The notes under the pieces are model-generated. The model made no database searches and was not told the DNA's origin. It was given only the letters and a program-made list of their open reading frames with translations. A program made the translations under genes and the position numbers. Below, one piece after another: positions 16,571 to 25,174 of a stretch of DNA of 64,000 nt (the stretch's first letter is position 1; each line of letters begins with the position of its first letter). The DNA comes from Clostridia bacterium (GTDB lineage: Bacteria; Bacillota; Clostridia; Christensenellales; Aristaeellaceae). The stretch covers positions 42,156-106,155 of the forward strand of contig JAFQOD010000028.1 in NCBI GenBank assembly GCA_017395685.1, in the 5' to 3' direction.

Positions 16571-17047
16571 TTATTTCACAACAATCAGCGGCTGATCATC
16601 GCCGGAAAGCCGCCACAGCTTAGCATCATTTTCCCAGGTAGCCGCTTCGCTGAGAATCAGCACATGCACGGGCTGATCCTCCAGGGGGAATTGCCGGCCA
16701 TGCACCACCCCGGGATGGAGATGCACCATGGTGCCCTTGGGAATGATAAAGGCGTCAAACTGCTCCGGATCCGGTGTTTCACAGGGCTCGCCCACATAAA
16801 TCACCATATCCCCATCCAGGGGCAGGCGCAGTTCCGATGTGGCGGCATGATATTCATACCAGGGGATCCTCATCTCGCAAGGGCAGGCATAGCCCACCGA
16901 GGCGCCCATTTCCGCCATCGGCTTCCATACCAGCCGATCGGGGAAGAAGGCGGACTGCAGATCCTTTCCCTGCTCCAGCATATTACAGAAATGGCCGTAT
17001 TTGCTGAAATTCTCCTGGGTCAGTTCCTTTACCACAATCTTCTTCAT
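16571..17047 (-). CDS. Cupin protein, ureidoglycolate-lyase-like
   Basis: This 158-residue protein has a double-stranded beta-helix pattern like ureidoglycolate lyase and related cupins: a Gly-Asp-Met-Val-Ile-Tyr-Val segment near 80 and Leu-His-Pro-Gly-Val-Val-His-Gly near 112, whose His residues would bind a metal. In a sugar operon such cupins may act as isomerases or lyases of sugar acids. The exact role is not clear. It lies five bases before the next importer permease on the same transcript. Confidence 0.7.
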   Translation of the reverse strand: MKKIVVKELTQENFSKYGHFCNMLEQGKDLQSAFFPDRLVWKPMAEMGASVGYACPCEMRIPWYEYHAATSELRLPLDGDMVIYVGEPCETPDPEQFDAFIIPKGTMVHLHPGVVHGRQFPLEDQPVHVLILSEAATWENDAKLWRLSGDDQPLIVVK

Positions 17048-17051
17048 GCCA

Positions 17052-17876
17052 TCACCCCTTTACAGAACCGGCGGCAATGCCCTTGATAAAGCTCTTGGAG
17101 AAAATGGCGAAGATGATCAGCAGGGGCAGCACGGCCCAGGTAAGCGCCGCCATGCGCCCGCCGATATCGAAGCGGAATTCCGAAATCAGATTGGATACGA
17201 ACAGTGGAATGGTGAACATATCATTGTTGTTGATGATCAGCATGGGCAGGGTGTAATTATTCCAGGACCACATGAACAACAGAATGGAAATGGTGGACAC
17301 CGCAGGAATAATGAAGGGGAACACCAGCGAAATCATGATGCGGGGCTCTGACGCGCCGTCGATCCGTCCGCTTTCGATGATTTCCATGGGCACGGAATCC
17401 TTCATGAACTGCACCATGAAAAACGCGGTAAAAGGATGGGCCAGCCAGGTGAATACCAGGGGCCAAAGGGTATTGGTCAGGTGCAGAACGCGCATTTCCA
17501 TGATATAGCCGATGGTGCTGATCTGGCCGGGCAGCATCATGGTCACCACGATCAGACCTTCCAGGAATTTGCGTGCCTTGAAGCGATACTTGGTGATGGC
17601 ATAGGAAATCAGCACGCTGTTAAATGCACTGCCTACGATGGAGAAGATGGTTACAAAAGCACTGTTGCCATAGGTTCGCAGGAAGTTGCTCTGCAAAAGC
17701 GTCCGTGTATTTTCAAAAAAGCTGCTTCCAAACCAGAAGGGCAGGGTTTTCATCAATTCTTCTGTAGTATAGGATCCCATAACGGGCAGCACATAGAAGG
17801 GAAACAGGCAGATGAAAGAAATGATGGCAAAGAAGATAACCGTCAGAACCCGGATGATAATCTTGCTTACTTTCAT
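17052..17876 (-). CDS. Carbohydrate ABC transporter permease (MalG type)
   Basis: This 274-residue membrane protein has six predicted helices and the coupling motif around Ser-Gly-Arg-Ile-Asp-Gly-Ala-Ser-Glu near residue 175, where the ATPase docks. It pairs with the next permease and binding protein to import a sugar. Its start overlaps the upstream stop as TGATG. No ATPase gene is present in the operon, so it probably uses a shared MsmK/MsiK-type ATPase, as is common in Firmicutes. Confidence 0.93.
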   Translation of the reverse strand: MKVSKIIIRVLTVIFFAIISFICLFPFYVLPVMGSYTTEELMKTLPFWFGSSFFENTRTLLQSNFLRTYGNSAFVTIFSIVGSAFNSVLISYAITKYRFKARKFLEGLIVVTMMLPGQISTIGYIMEMRVLHLTNTLWPLVFTWLAHPFTAFFMVQFMKDSVPMEIIESGRIDGASEPRIMISLVFPFIIPAVSTISILLFMWSWNNYTLPMLIINNNDMFTIPLFVSNLISEFRFDIGGRMAALTWAVLPLLIIFAIFSKSFIKGIAAGSVKG

Positions 17877-18799
17877 CAGGCATCCGCCCCCTTTCTGTTG
17901 GAGATGCGCCTGGAAACAAATGAGAATACCAGAATAATCACAAACAGAATGTAGCACAGCGCAGCGCCGTAGCCCAGCCGCATCTTATTGGCAAACGCAT
18001 CATTGATGAATTTCCAGATGATGGTGTAGGCGGAATATCCGGGGCCGCCGGTGGCCGTGGTGGTGCCGGCATAGAGCTGCTTGGGAATTTCATAGAGCTG
18101 CATGCCGTTGATAATCGAGGTCATAATCAGGAAGATCGTCAGGTTATTGAGCTGAGGCACTGTGATGCGGGAGAAAAGCTGCCATTCATTGGCGCCGTCA
18201 ATCCGTGCCGCCTCATAAATATCAGGGGAAATGGCCGTCATACCAGCCATGTAGATTACCATGCAATAGCCAAAGTGGCGCCATACCTGCAGCATCACGA
18301 TGATCATACGGGTCATGGTGGGATTCTGCAGGAAATAGATGCCTTCATCAATCAGACCGATACTGATCAGGAATTCGTTGATATAGCCGTACTGCCAGTC
18401 AAACAGGTTGGAAAAGATGGAACCGATGGCAATAGGGGCGATGATATAGGGAAGGAAAAATACCGTTTCGAATGCACGCTTGGTGCGCTTGAGGGAGAAA
18501 ACCGCATTGGCCAGCACCAGGCCCAGAATGGTCTGGATCGGCACGGAAAGCAGCATGAACTGGATGGTATTCCAGATGGCTTTCCAGAACAGCTTATCTT
18601 TAAACAGCAGATCCCGGTAATTGGCCAGGCCCACGAAATTCATGGCCTTGATGCCATTCCAATCAAAGAAGCTGAGGAAGAAGGAATAGAAGGTGGGATA
18701 CAGGGTAAAGGCGACATAACACAGCACGTAGGGGGCTGCAAGCAGGTATGGCCAAGCCTTGTGCATACTCTGCTTTTTGATTTTGATTGACTTGTCCAT
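17876..18799 (-). CDS. Carbohydrate ABC transporter permease (MalF type)
   Basis: This 307-residue permease has six hydrophobic segments and the coupling motif Glu-Ala-Ala-Arg-Ile-Asp-Gly-Ala-Asn near 200. It is the first permease of the CUT1-type importer and has an AAGGAGAGG site. It follows the binding-protein gene by 64 bases. Confidence 0.93.
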   Translation of the reverse strand: MDKSIKIKKQSMHKAWPYLLAAPYVLCYVAFTLYPTFYSFFLSFFDWNGIKAMNFVGLANYRDLLFKDKLFWKAIWNTIQFMLLSVPIQTILGLVLANAVFSLKRTKRAFETVFFLPYIIAPIAIGSIFSNLFDWQYGYINEFLISIGLIDEGIYFLQNPTMTRMIIVMLQVWRHFGYCMVIYMAGMTAISPDIYEAARIDGANEWQLFSRITVPQLNNLTIFLIMTSIINGMQLYEIPKQLYAGTTTATGGPGYSAYTIIWKFINDAFANKMRLGYGAALCYILFVIILVFSFVSRRISNRKGADA

Positions 18800-18863
18800 A
18801 AGCCTCTCCTTCTTGGGCCCCGGCGCATCCCGAAGGATGCGCCGGAGCGAATTTCGTTCCGAA

Positions 18864-20156
18864 TCAGAATACGTTGGCAGTGGGTTCGAGGAGCTGAACG
18901 TTCTCGATCACATAGTCAATCAGTTCCTGAGCGGTGAGGTTGGGGTTGATCATCATCTGCAGACGGGCATCCTTCACAACATTGCCCACGGTGGTGGTGT
19001 ACTGGGTGAAGGTTTCGTAGGGAGCTACGTTGGTGCCGATCTTGTCATAGATGTAGGCGCAGATGTTCTGGCCATCATACCACTTGGAATAGAGGAAATC
19101 GCCGCGGATGGGGGAATTTTCGCCTTCATAGAAGCTCTTGAAGCTGGGGATCCAACCAATCTGTTCGTAGATGGAATCGTAGCCTTCAACAGTGCCCTTG
19201 AAGTACTTGATGAAGCCCCAGGCGCCTTCCTTGTTGGGGCTGTTCTTGTAGATGCCCTGAGAGGTGCCGCCGTTGAGCCAGCTGGTTTCGGGGCACTGGC
19301 AGAAGCGCCACAGGCCTTCGGTTACCTTTTCCTTGTCGTTGGAGGCAATGCAGCTGTTGGTGGACCAGGAAGCATGGTTGAAGAAGATAACGGTGCCATT
19401 GGTGTAGGCAGCGTTCCAGCTGGTGGAGTTCTTTTCATTCAGGCCCAGGGGCACGCCGGCATCCTGGATCTTCTTGGCGGTTTCGAAAGAAGCCAGATAA
19501 CGGCCGGTGATGTCGATATCATCGCCGTCGATGAATTCAGCGTTGGTCTGGCCATGGATCATTTCGGCCAGGTCAGCGATGGACTGCATCATGAATACTT
19601 CGCCATTGGCAGCTTCCTTCAGCTTCAGGCCGGTAGCAATGAAGCTATCCCAATCCTTGATCAGTTCGTACACATCTTCGGGTTCGGTGACGCCGAAATA
19701 CTTTTCGGTCAGGTCAACACGATACACGAAGCCGGAGGGGCAGAACTGGTTATCCAGGGATACCAGGCGGCCTTCGGAATCCAGCAGGCCGGGCACAACG
19801 GCATCGATGATTTCGTTGCGGTCATAGTTGTAGGGATCGGCTTCCAGATCTTCCAGGATATCCATGGCGAACAGAGCGCCGCGGTTGGAAACTTCGCAGC
19901 TGACGATATCCGGCACATCCAGTTCGGAGGCAACAGCGCCCATCAGCTTGGTGAGGAAGTCGCCATTGTTAACCAGAACGTAGTCATATTCCAGTTCGGG
20001 GAAAACTTCGGCCACAACCTGCTTTTCATGCTTCATGACCTTTTCGCCCTGGCTCCATTCGATTACTTTGCCAGTGGGATTGTCGCCATACTCGGCCAGA
20101 GCAGCAGTGCTCATCATCATCATGACAACCAGCAGCAACGCAAACAGTTTCTTCAT
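18864..20156 (-). CDS. Sugar ABC transporter substrate-binding protein
   Basis: This 430-residue exported protein opens with a signal peptide (residues 1-20, ending Ala-Ala-Leu-Ala) and has the extracellular solute-binding family 1 layout, with a Pro-Asp-Ile-Val-Ser-Cys segment near 80 and a Phe-Ile-Lys-Tyr-Phe-Lys-Gly segment near 310. No lipobox cysteine follows the signal sequence, which is unusual for a Gram-positive binding protein, so it may be held by its signal helix or released. It is the first gene of the importer operon and lies downstream of a strong promoter with a putative GntR operator. Confidence 0.9.
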   Translation of the reverse strand: MKKLFALLLVVMMMMSTAALAEYGDNPTGKVIEWSQGEKVMKHEKQVVAEVFPELEYDYVLVNNGDFLTKLMGAVASELDVPDIVSCEVSNRGALFAMDILEDLEADPYNYDRNEIIDAVVPGLLDSEGRLVSLDNQFCPSGFVYRVDLTEKYFGVTEPEDVYELIKDWDSFIATGLKLKEAANGEVFMMQSIADLAEMIHGQTNAEFIDGDDIDITGRYLASFETAKKIQDAGVPLGLNEKNSTSWNAAYTNGTVIFFNHASWSTNSCIASNDKEKVTEGLWRFCQCPETSWLNGGTSQGIYKNSPNKEGAWGFIKYFKGTVEGYDSIYEQIGWIPSFKSFYEGENSPIRGDFLYSKWYDGQNICAYIYDKIGTNVAPYETFTQYTTTVGNVVKDARLQMMINPNLTAQELIDYVIENVQLLEPTANVF

Positions 20157-20347
20157 CGTGTTTTCATTCCTTTCATTATTATCGTGTACGGGGGTGCATG
20201 TGCTCAGCGTGCACAGATGATTTTGATGCCGTTTCTTCTCCCTCCCTTTGGCACACAGTATAAAACCCATCTTTTTAACGCCTGCCGCACATGCGGCGCC
20301 TTCAATTGGAGACACCACAATGAGTAAAGATGTCTTTACATCATGAT
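20157..20347 (-). promoter_or_regulatory. 190-nt leader of the importer operon
   Basis: The predicted transcript has a leader of about 190 bases containing the operator at its start, a short GC hairpin near 20285-20298 (GCCGCA-ca-TGCGGC) and another near 20193-20213. No known riboswitch class was recognised. Confidence 0.35.
20329..20342. promoter_or_regulatory. Putative GntR operator 2
   Basis: The palindrome GATGT-CTTT-ACATC shares the ATGT-N4-ACAT core and the 4-base spacer of the site at 15738. It lies about 5-18 bases past the predicted transcription start of the importer operon. Confidence 0.65.
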
Positions 20348-20353
20348 GTATAT

Positions 20354-20382
20354 ACTATAACATCCGTCCAGCGGCTTGTCAA
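20354..20382 (-). promoter_or_regulatory. Sigma-A promoter of the importer operon
   Basis: A perfect TTGACA (20382-20377) and TATAGT (20359-20354) are separated by 17 bases and point toward the binding-protein gene. Confidence 0.82.
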
Positions 20383-20433
20383 CGCCATTTCAGGTTTTTT
20401 TCGTATTTTTTTGCCCATTTCATCCATCTCACA

Positions 20434-20480
20434 AGAAAAAAGCCGCCCCGGTGATGATCCCTTCATCCCCGGAGCAGCCA
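20434..20480 (-). terminator. Terminator after iron alcohol dehydrogenase
   Basis: A long GC-rich stem with arms at about 20442-20457 and 20465-20479 is followed on the minus strand by TTTTTT, 12 bases past the stop of the dehydrogenase. Confidence 0.85.
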
Positions 20481-20491
20481 ATTGATGGTAA

Positions 20492-21667
20492 TTATTCCAA
20501 TGCCAGGTAATAAATTTTCCTACAGTCCTCCGCATTCAGCGGAACGAATTTTCCTACCGTTCCTCCCACCAGGGCGGCGCAATGGGCTGCCATCCGTTCA
20601 AAATCCCTGTCGTCAATCTGAATCTCCTTCAGACGGACGGGCATTTCCAGCGAGCGATAGAATGCTTCCAGCCGGCGGATGCCCTCCCGGGCAATCTCCT
20701 CCATCGTGCCCATCGATTCGGGCACGCCGAAAACCCGGATGGCGAACTGTGCCAGCTTCTTTTCACCGCCCCGGGGCAGCACATATTTCATCCAGGCCGG
20801 GAATATGATGGCCAGCCCGGCGCCATGGGCAATATCATATACCGCGCTCAGCTCATGCTCCAGCTTATGGCTGGCCCAGTCGCCGATGCGCCCGGTCTGC
20901 AGCAGGGTATTATGGGCCAGGCTGCCTGCCCAGGTAATCTCTGCCCGGGCGTCATAATTTTCGGGTTCTGCCAAGGTCAACTGGGCGTTATTGATCACGG
21001 TGATCAGCGCCCCCTCGATCATCCGGTCCATCAGCTCCACATGCTCCACCTGGGTGAAATAACGCTCCATCATATGCGCCATGATATCCACAATGCCGCA
21101 GGCCACATGATATTTTGGCAGAGAAAAGGAATCCTCCGGATTGATGATGGAGAATTTGGGGAAATTGAAGGGCACATTGCGGCCCACCTTGCACAGATCC
21201 GCTTCCCGGGTAATTACGCAGGAGCTGCTCATTTCACTGCCGGCAGCCGGAATGGTCAGAATGGTGCCAAGGGGCAAAACATGATCAATAACGCCCTTTC
21301 CGCAGAACAGATCCCACACATCCCCGTCATAGCATACGCCGTTTACGATGGCCTTGCCGGTATCGATAGCGCTTCCGCCGCCCACTGCCAGCACCAGCTG
21401 CACATCATGCTCCCGGCACATTTCAATGCCCTTGTAAACCAGCGCCAGACGGGGATTGGGCTGTACGCCCCCCAGTTCCCATACATGGGCCCCCAGATCC
21501 AGAAGGATTTTCATCACTTTATCATATAAGCCGGTGCGCTTGATGCTGCCGCCGCCGTATACCAGCAGGATACGCTTTCCGTATTTTTCCACTTCCCCGC
21601 CCAGTTGATCCAGTGCATTTCTGCCAAAGTGAATCTTGGTAGGATTCTGAAACGTAAAATCAATCAT
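20492..21667 (-). CDS. Iron-containing alcohol dehydrogenase (BdhA-like)
   Basis: This 391-residue enzyme belongs to the group III, iron-dependent dehydrogenases: Gly-Gly-Gly-Ser-Ala-Ile-Asp (near 97) for the dinucleotide, an Asp and His in Val-Asp-Ile-Met-Ala-His (near 190-195), and two further metal-ligand His residues in His-Glu-Leu-Ser-Ala-Val-Tyr-Asp and Ile-Ala-His-Gly. It most resembles NAD(P)H-dependent butanol or lactaldehyde reductases, so it may reduce an aldehyde at the end of catabolism. It overlaps the upstream amidohydrolase by eight bases and has a GGAGGAGG site at 21667. Confidence 0.92.
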   Translation of the reverse strand: MIDFTFQNPTKIHFGRNALDQLGGEVEKYGKRILLVYGGGSIKRTGLYDKVMKILLDLGAHVWELGGVQPNPRLALVYKGIEMCREHDVQLVLAVGGGSAIDTGKAIVNGVCYDGDVWDLFCGKGVIDHVLPLGTILTIPAAGSEMSSSCVITREADLCKVGRNVPFNFPKFSIINPEDSFSLPKYHVACGIVDIMAHMMERYFTQVEHVELMDRMIEGALITVINNAQLTLAEPENYDARAEITWAGSLAHNTLLQTGRIGDWASHKLEHELSAVYDIAHGAGLAIIFPAWMKYVLPRGGEKKLAQFAIRVFGVPESMGTMEEIAREGIRRLEAFYRSLEMPVRLKEIQIDDRDFERMAAHCAALVGGTVGKFVPLNAEDCRKIYYLALE

Positions 21668-22886
21668 GGTTTTCCTCCTCCATCCCGTCACAGCCATATA
21701 ATTTCATCGCATTGCGATACATCACATCACAAGCGGTTTCATAGGCCTGTTTTTCATCCATCAACCCTTTTTCAATATATCCCTGCAAAATCCGCTGTAG
21801 TCCCTGGCGGGCCAGACGGGCTGCCAGCCAGCTCATTTCCGGGAAATTATGCTGCCCTGTGCCCAGCATCAGCTTGTCATGCATGGCAATTTCCAGCGCT
21901 TCTGCCAGATTCCGCTCAAATCCCAAGGCCGTCCAGGGCAGCACCCAGCTCAGGTCCATATACACATTGGGGAAGGCGTGGGTCATCAGCGCCGCCCGGC
22001 GGATATCCGGATAATTGCCGTGCAATAGCACCAATCGGGCGGCCATATACCGCCGGTCCCGGAGCAGTGGGCACAGCAGATAAGGATCGTTGGAAGAAAT
22101 CCTCATCTCCCCCTTCTGCGTTTTATCCCCATGGATATCACTGCCGGAATTGCCGGTGGTGCCGGTATGAATATGAATGGTGAAACCCAATTGCTGGGAT
22201 AATATCATCGCCCGGCAGAAAAGCGCCTGATAAATCCGACCGAAGGCCTTCCTATCCCCCGCCTTTGCCCCTTCAAAGCAGAATGATGCTTCTTCATCCG
22301 ATACGTCATAGGGCGTTTCATCCAATAGCTCCAGCACATGGCTTTTCAGCCCGATATAGCCTTCCTTCATTTTTTCATGCACCAGATTTTCAAACCAGCT
22401 GCGCAATTCCTCATAACTGCCGCTGACCGCCAATTGCCTGCGGATTGCCGGATCCATCTGAAACAGGCGCAGCACCTTTACCGGGAAGCACTGAAGCGAA
22501 GGATCATTCATGGGCACACCCTCATCCACCACTTCCGCAATCACCCTGGAATCCGCATACATTTCTTTTACATAAGCGGCCCCATCCCCGGCAGATCGCC
22601 GGTTTCTCTCTGCCGCCACCACTTCAGGATCAGCTTCACAGCCATAATACCGGGCCAACTGGCAAATCAGGGCCTTAAAAACCCCTGTATTCATGGCATG
22701 CTTTTCATATTCTGCATCACAGCAAAACCGCTCGGCAGACATGCCCAGCGGCGCATCATCTGGCAGCACCGGACCCCAGCCATGGCAAAATGCCAACGCC
22801 AGATCCAGCGGCTCCACAGGGGCTGCAGCCGCACTGATAAAATGAGTGTGATTATCAAAGAATGGAACAGCATCAATCTTCAGCAT
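21660..22886 (-). CDS. Amidohydrolase-superfamily protein
   Basis: This 408-residue TIM-barrel protein has the metal-binding Asn-His-Thr-His at residues 12-15, a Lys in Gly-Leu-Lys-Ser-His near 200, His-Ile-His-Thr near 240, and Leu-Leu-His-Gly-Asn-Tyr-Pro near 290. The pattern fits the amidohydrolase-2/uronate-isomerase-like branch; the substrate is not clear. It forms a two-gene operon with the iron dehydrogenase and has its own promoter at 22920-22947 with a GCAGGAGAAA site. Confidence 0.8.
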   Translation of the reverse strand: MLKIDAVPFFDNHTHFISAAAAPVEPLDLALAFCHGWGPVLPDDAPLGMSAERFCCDAEYEKHAMNTGVFKALICQLARYYGCEADPEVVAAERNRRSAGDGAAYVKEMYADSRVIAEVVDEGVPMNDPSLQCFPVKVLRLFQMDPAIRRQLAVSGSYEELRSWFENLVHEKMKEGYIGLKSHVLELLDETPYDVSDEEASFCFEGAKAGDRKAFGRIYQALFCRAMILSQQLGFTIHIHTGTTGNSGSDIHGDKTQKGEMRISSNDPYLLCPLLRDRRYMAARLVLLHGNYPDIRRAALMTHAFPNVYMDLSWVLPWTALGFERNLAEALEIAMHDKLMLGTGQHNFPEMSWLAARLARQGLQRILQGYIEKGLMDEKQAYETACDVMYRNAMKLYGCDGMEEENHD

Positions 22887-22919
22887 ATCTTTTCTCCTGC
22901 AGGGATTTCAATTAATGCC

Positions 22920-22947
22920 ATTATATCATCCATTCCTCAAATTGCAA
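22920..22947 (-). promoter_or_regulatory. Promoter of amidohydrolase operon
   Basis: TTGCAA (22947-22942) and a perfect TATAAT (22925-22920) are separated by 16 bases. Confidence 0.75.
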
Positions 22948-23053
22948 CCCTCATTCTCTCCCGATCTTTCATGCCAAAATTCCCCATTCCGGTCTTCCAA
23001 ATTCAAAACATCCATAATCCATAAAATTTCATGGATAAAAAGAAAATTAATAC

Positions 23054-23082
23054 TTGCTTTTTTTCTTGTGCTATGCTATACT
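23054..23082 (+). promoter_or_regulatory. tRNA-Val promoter
   Basis: TTGCTT and TATACT are separated by 17 bases, with the -10 ending 18 bases before the tRNA. Confidence 0.7.
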
Positions 23083-23100
23083 AATTGGCGTTGGATACCT

Positions 23101-23177
23101 GGGATTATAGCTCAGTTGGTTAGAGCACCACGTTGACATCGTGGGGGTCATAGGTTCGAGTCCTACTAATCCCACCA
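23101..23177 (+). tRNA. tRNA-Val (GAC), with encoded CCA
   Basis: The 77-base cloverleaf has a 7-bp acceptor stem (GGGATTA with TAATCCC), a D-loop with GGTTAG, an anticodon stem CCACG/CGTGG around TTGACAT (anticodon GAC), a variable loop and a TTCGAGT T-loop, and ends in CCA. Its 3' end is the attachment site for the integrated elements that follow. Confidence 0.96.
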
Positions 23178-23179
23178 GT
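23133..23179 (+). repeat. Attachment core, copy 1 (in tRNA-Val)
   Basis: This 47-bp segment, from the anticodon loop to two bases past the CCA, recurs exactly at 37990-38036 and 55904-55950. It is the left end (attL) of element 1. Confidence 0.88.
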
Positions 23180-23185
23180 GAAAAG

Positions 23186-23213
23186 CCTTGAGAAATCAAG
23201 GCTTTTTTCGTTT
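23186..23213. terminator. Terminator at element 1 left end
   Basis: AAGCCTTG, a short loop, and CAAGGCTT are followed by TTTTTT. The same hairpin follows copies 2 and 4 of the attachment core (38045-38070, 56169-56194). Confidence 0.8.
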
Positions 23214-23361
23214 TTGGCTTGATATACAATTGTGGTTAGAAGGCAAAAATACAGAAAAGTGCAATTCCAGGTGCAAAACGCCGGGTTTCTTTGACAGGGA
23301 AAAGCAAGGAAACACAAGGGTTTGCGGCAAAATGTCCGGTACAATGGGCAGTGCATTTCCT

Positions 23362-24465
23362 TTACAGAAAAGCATTCAATGCCTCTATTGCGTTGCGCTG
23401 CTTCATAATACCTTCGTGACGAGCACGGGCATAGGTTGTTTCAATCATCCTGGTATCGGCATGCCCCAGCAAATCAGCCACGATAGCACTGCTTAATCCT
23501 TGCTCTTTTAACTGCGTGCCAAAGGTTGCACGCCAGTCATGATTGTTGAACTTACCAAGTATGCCGAGTTTTTTGAAAGCAGCATTGTAGGTTCGTTGGG
23601 CAGTAGAACACGATACCGGGCATTCGTGGCTTTCGCCGTGGATGACATAGCCGCTTTTTCGTTCAAAAGGCAACAGCAATTGCTTTAACGGGGCAGGGAT
23701 AATAAAGGTGCGCTCGGATGCAGCAGTTTTAGGTTCTTCCTTCACAACTGTTCTTGCATTGTTGGGATATGTGACGACCCGCCGCACTTCCCCATATCCA
23801 TCGGATAGGTGAATGTTTTCCCAGCCCAACCCTAGCACTTCCTCGCGGCGCATTCCAGTATAGACCAACAACCCCATGTAGAGCCGCTGACGCTCATCCT
23901 CCAGCAGAGGGATTTCACGCTTTATGCGGATTACTTCGGTATCAGGCAATGCTTTATGATGACCGCTACGGCGTCCGTTGTTACGAAGTAGCGTTCGTTT
24001 GAAAGGGGTATCTTCTATCAACTTCAATTCTCTTGCAACTTTAAACATCCGACTTGTCAATCCCCCAACACGGTCAATTGTGCGGCAAGTCAAATCTTGC
24101 TGCTTACCATATTCCGAGGCATGAGCCATCCAGTCATAAAAACTCTGAATATGCGCGACCGTGACAGCATTTAGCGCCATCTTACCCAGGAACGGTATGA
24201 TATACAGACGGATATATCTGCTGTAATTAGCCTTGGTCGTTTCTTCCAAGCCGCGCATAAAGTAGGGCTTATAGATTTCATCAATGAACTGCATAAGCGT
24301 TGGATAGACCCGTTCTGACTTTAAAATGAGCGTTTCTTTCTGCCGAGTAAGAAATGCTTGAAACTTTTTGTCTGTATCTTTGCTGTTTACTCCATTGATA
24401 AAAATTGTTTGCTCTTTTCCATCTGTGTCAATATAGGTGTAAGTGCGGCGGACTTTGCTTGCCAT
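23362..24465 (-). CDS. int: Tyrosine site-specific integrase of element 1
   Basis: This 367-residue integrase has a SAM-like core-binding domain (about 55-150) and a catalytic domain with Arg206 (Thr-Gly-Met-Arg-Arg), His309-Arg312 (His-Asp-Trp-Arg), His335 (Leu-Gly-His-Ala) and the nucleophile Tyr345 (Thr-Thr-Tyr-Ala-Arg). All residues needed for activity are present. It lies next to the tRNA-Val attachment site and reads toward it, the usual layout. It is clearly a different lineage from the integrase at 56318, though related. The start at 24465 has AAAGGAGA upstream. Confidence 0.95.
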   Translation of the reverse strand: MASKVRRTYTYIDTDGKEQTIFINGVNSKDTDKKFQAFLTRQKETLILKSERVYPTLMQFIDEIYKPYFMRGLEETTKANYSRYIRLYIIPFLGKMALNAVTVAHIQSFYDWMAHASEYGKQQDLTCRTIDRVGGLTSRMFKVARELKLIEDTPFKRTLLRNNGRRSGHHKALPDTEVIRIKREIPLLEDERQRLYMGLLVYTGMRREEVLGLGWENIHLSDGYGEVRRVVTYPNNARTVVKEEPKTAASERTFIIPAPLKQLLLPFERKSGYVIHGESHECPVSCSTAQRTYNAAFKKLGILGKFNNHDWRATFGTQLKEQGLSSAIVADLLGHADTRMIETTYARARHEGIMKQRNAIEALNAFL

Positions 24466-24659
24466 ATAGCATCTCCTTTCGCACTTCACTTTTGCGTGTT
24501 AAGTTGTCAAGATACGACGGAAATCCTTGTTTATATGCTATAAGAATACTATTGGGTTGTCAATCTGTAGAAAAATGATTATTAGGCTTTTCGTTTATAA
24601 CTTTAAGATTTTTTCCTATCCTATTCTGATTTTGCCTTACAACTTTTTAACTTTCCATC

Positions 24660-24700
24660 ATGATATCGTGCGTAATTGCTACAACTATGCTATAATGAGA
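24660..24700 (+). promoter_or_regulatory. Extended -10 promoter for HTH protein
   Basis: TATGCTATAAT (24686-24696) is an extended -10 without a clear -35. Inverted half-sites around GATATC flank it (near 24662 and 24699) and may be an operator. The rest of 24466-24726 is AT-rich and holds no gene. Confidence 0.5.
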
Positions 24701-24726
24701 TATCACATTGTAAAGAAGGTGCGGCT

Positions 24727-25074
24727 ATGCCCCCTATCAGCAAACCGGTTAAAAAGAAAAAGCGGAAGGTAGGGCGTCCTGCCTTCTCCCGCAAGGATAT
24801 ACCTGAAGAATTTTTCCGCTATTATGATGCATACCGCTATGGCTTTATGAATAAGCGTGAGTTTTCTGAATTCCTTGGTGTTTCGCGTCCTACGCTTGAC
24901 CGTTATTTTGATGTTATTGGAGCAAAAGAGCCAATTGTTTCTAAAGCAGAAAACAACAGGTTGCGAAAGGAACTAAAGGTTGGGAGCACCCCAATGGAGT
25001 TGCTGAATTTTTCTGATTTCTTACGGGCACGGCACAACGATAAGAACAATTCAACAGGCTCCTATGGAATCTGA
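24727..25074 (+). CDS. Stand-alone helix-turn-helix protein like a resolvase tail
   Basis: This 115-residue basic protein has a Lys/Arg-rich N-terminus followed by Gly-Arg-Pro-X-X-X-Arg-Lys-Asp-Ile-Pro-Glu-X-Phe and a Val-Ser-Arg-Pro-Thr-Leu-Asp-Arg-Tyr helix-turn-helix. This matches the C-terminal DNA-binding part of the serine recombinases at 27652 and 59648, but no catalytic domain is present. About 35 C-terminal residues are new. It may regulate excision or compete for recombinase sites (inference). The start has a modest GAAGGTG site. Confidence 0.72.
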   Translation: MPPISKPVKKKKRKVGRPAFSRKDIPEEFFRYYDAYRYGFMNKREFSEFLGVSRPTLDRYFDVIGAKEPIVSKAENNRLRKELKVGSTPMELLNFSDFLRARHNDKNNSTGSYGI

Positions 25075-25174
25075 TGTTGGCAATACATCGAATGAAATAC
25101 CGAAGTGAAAATTTGAAAAAAGTAAAATTCTGAGGTAAAATAAAAGAAAAAGGGATAAACTCCCAAGGAGAAAA

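Noticed and set aside
18759..20327. Long plus-strand frame of 522 codons
   Set aside because: Antisense to the sugar-binding protein; open only because of the codon bias of the real gene.
20157..20347. Riboswitch in the importer leader
   Set aside because: Only short hairpins are present; no known aptamer core or terminator/anti-terminator pair was seen.
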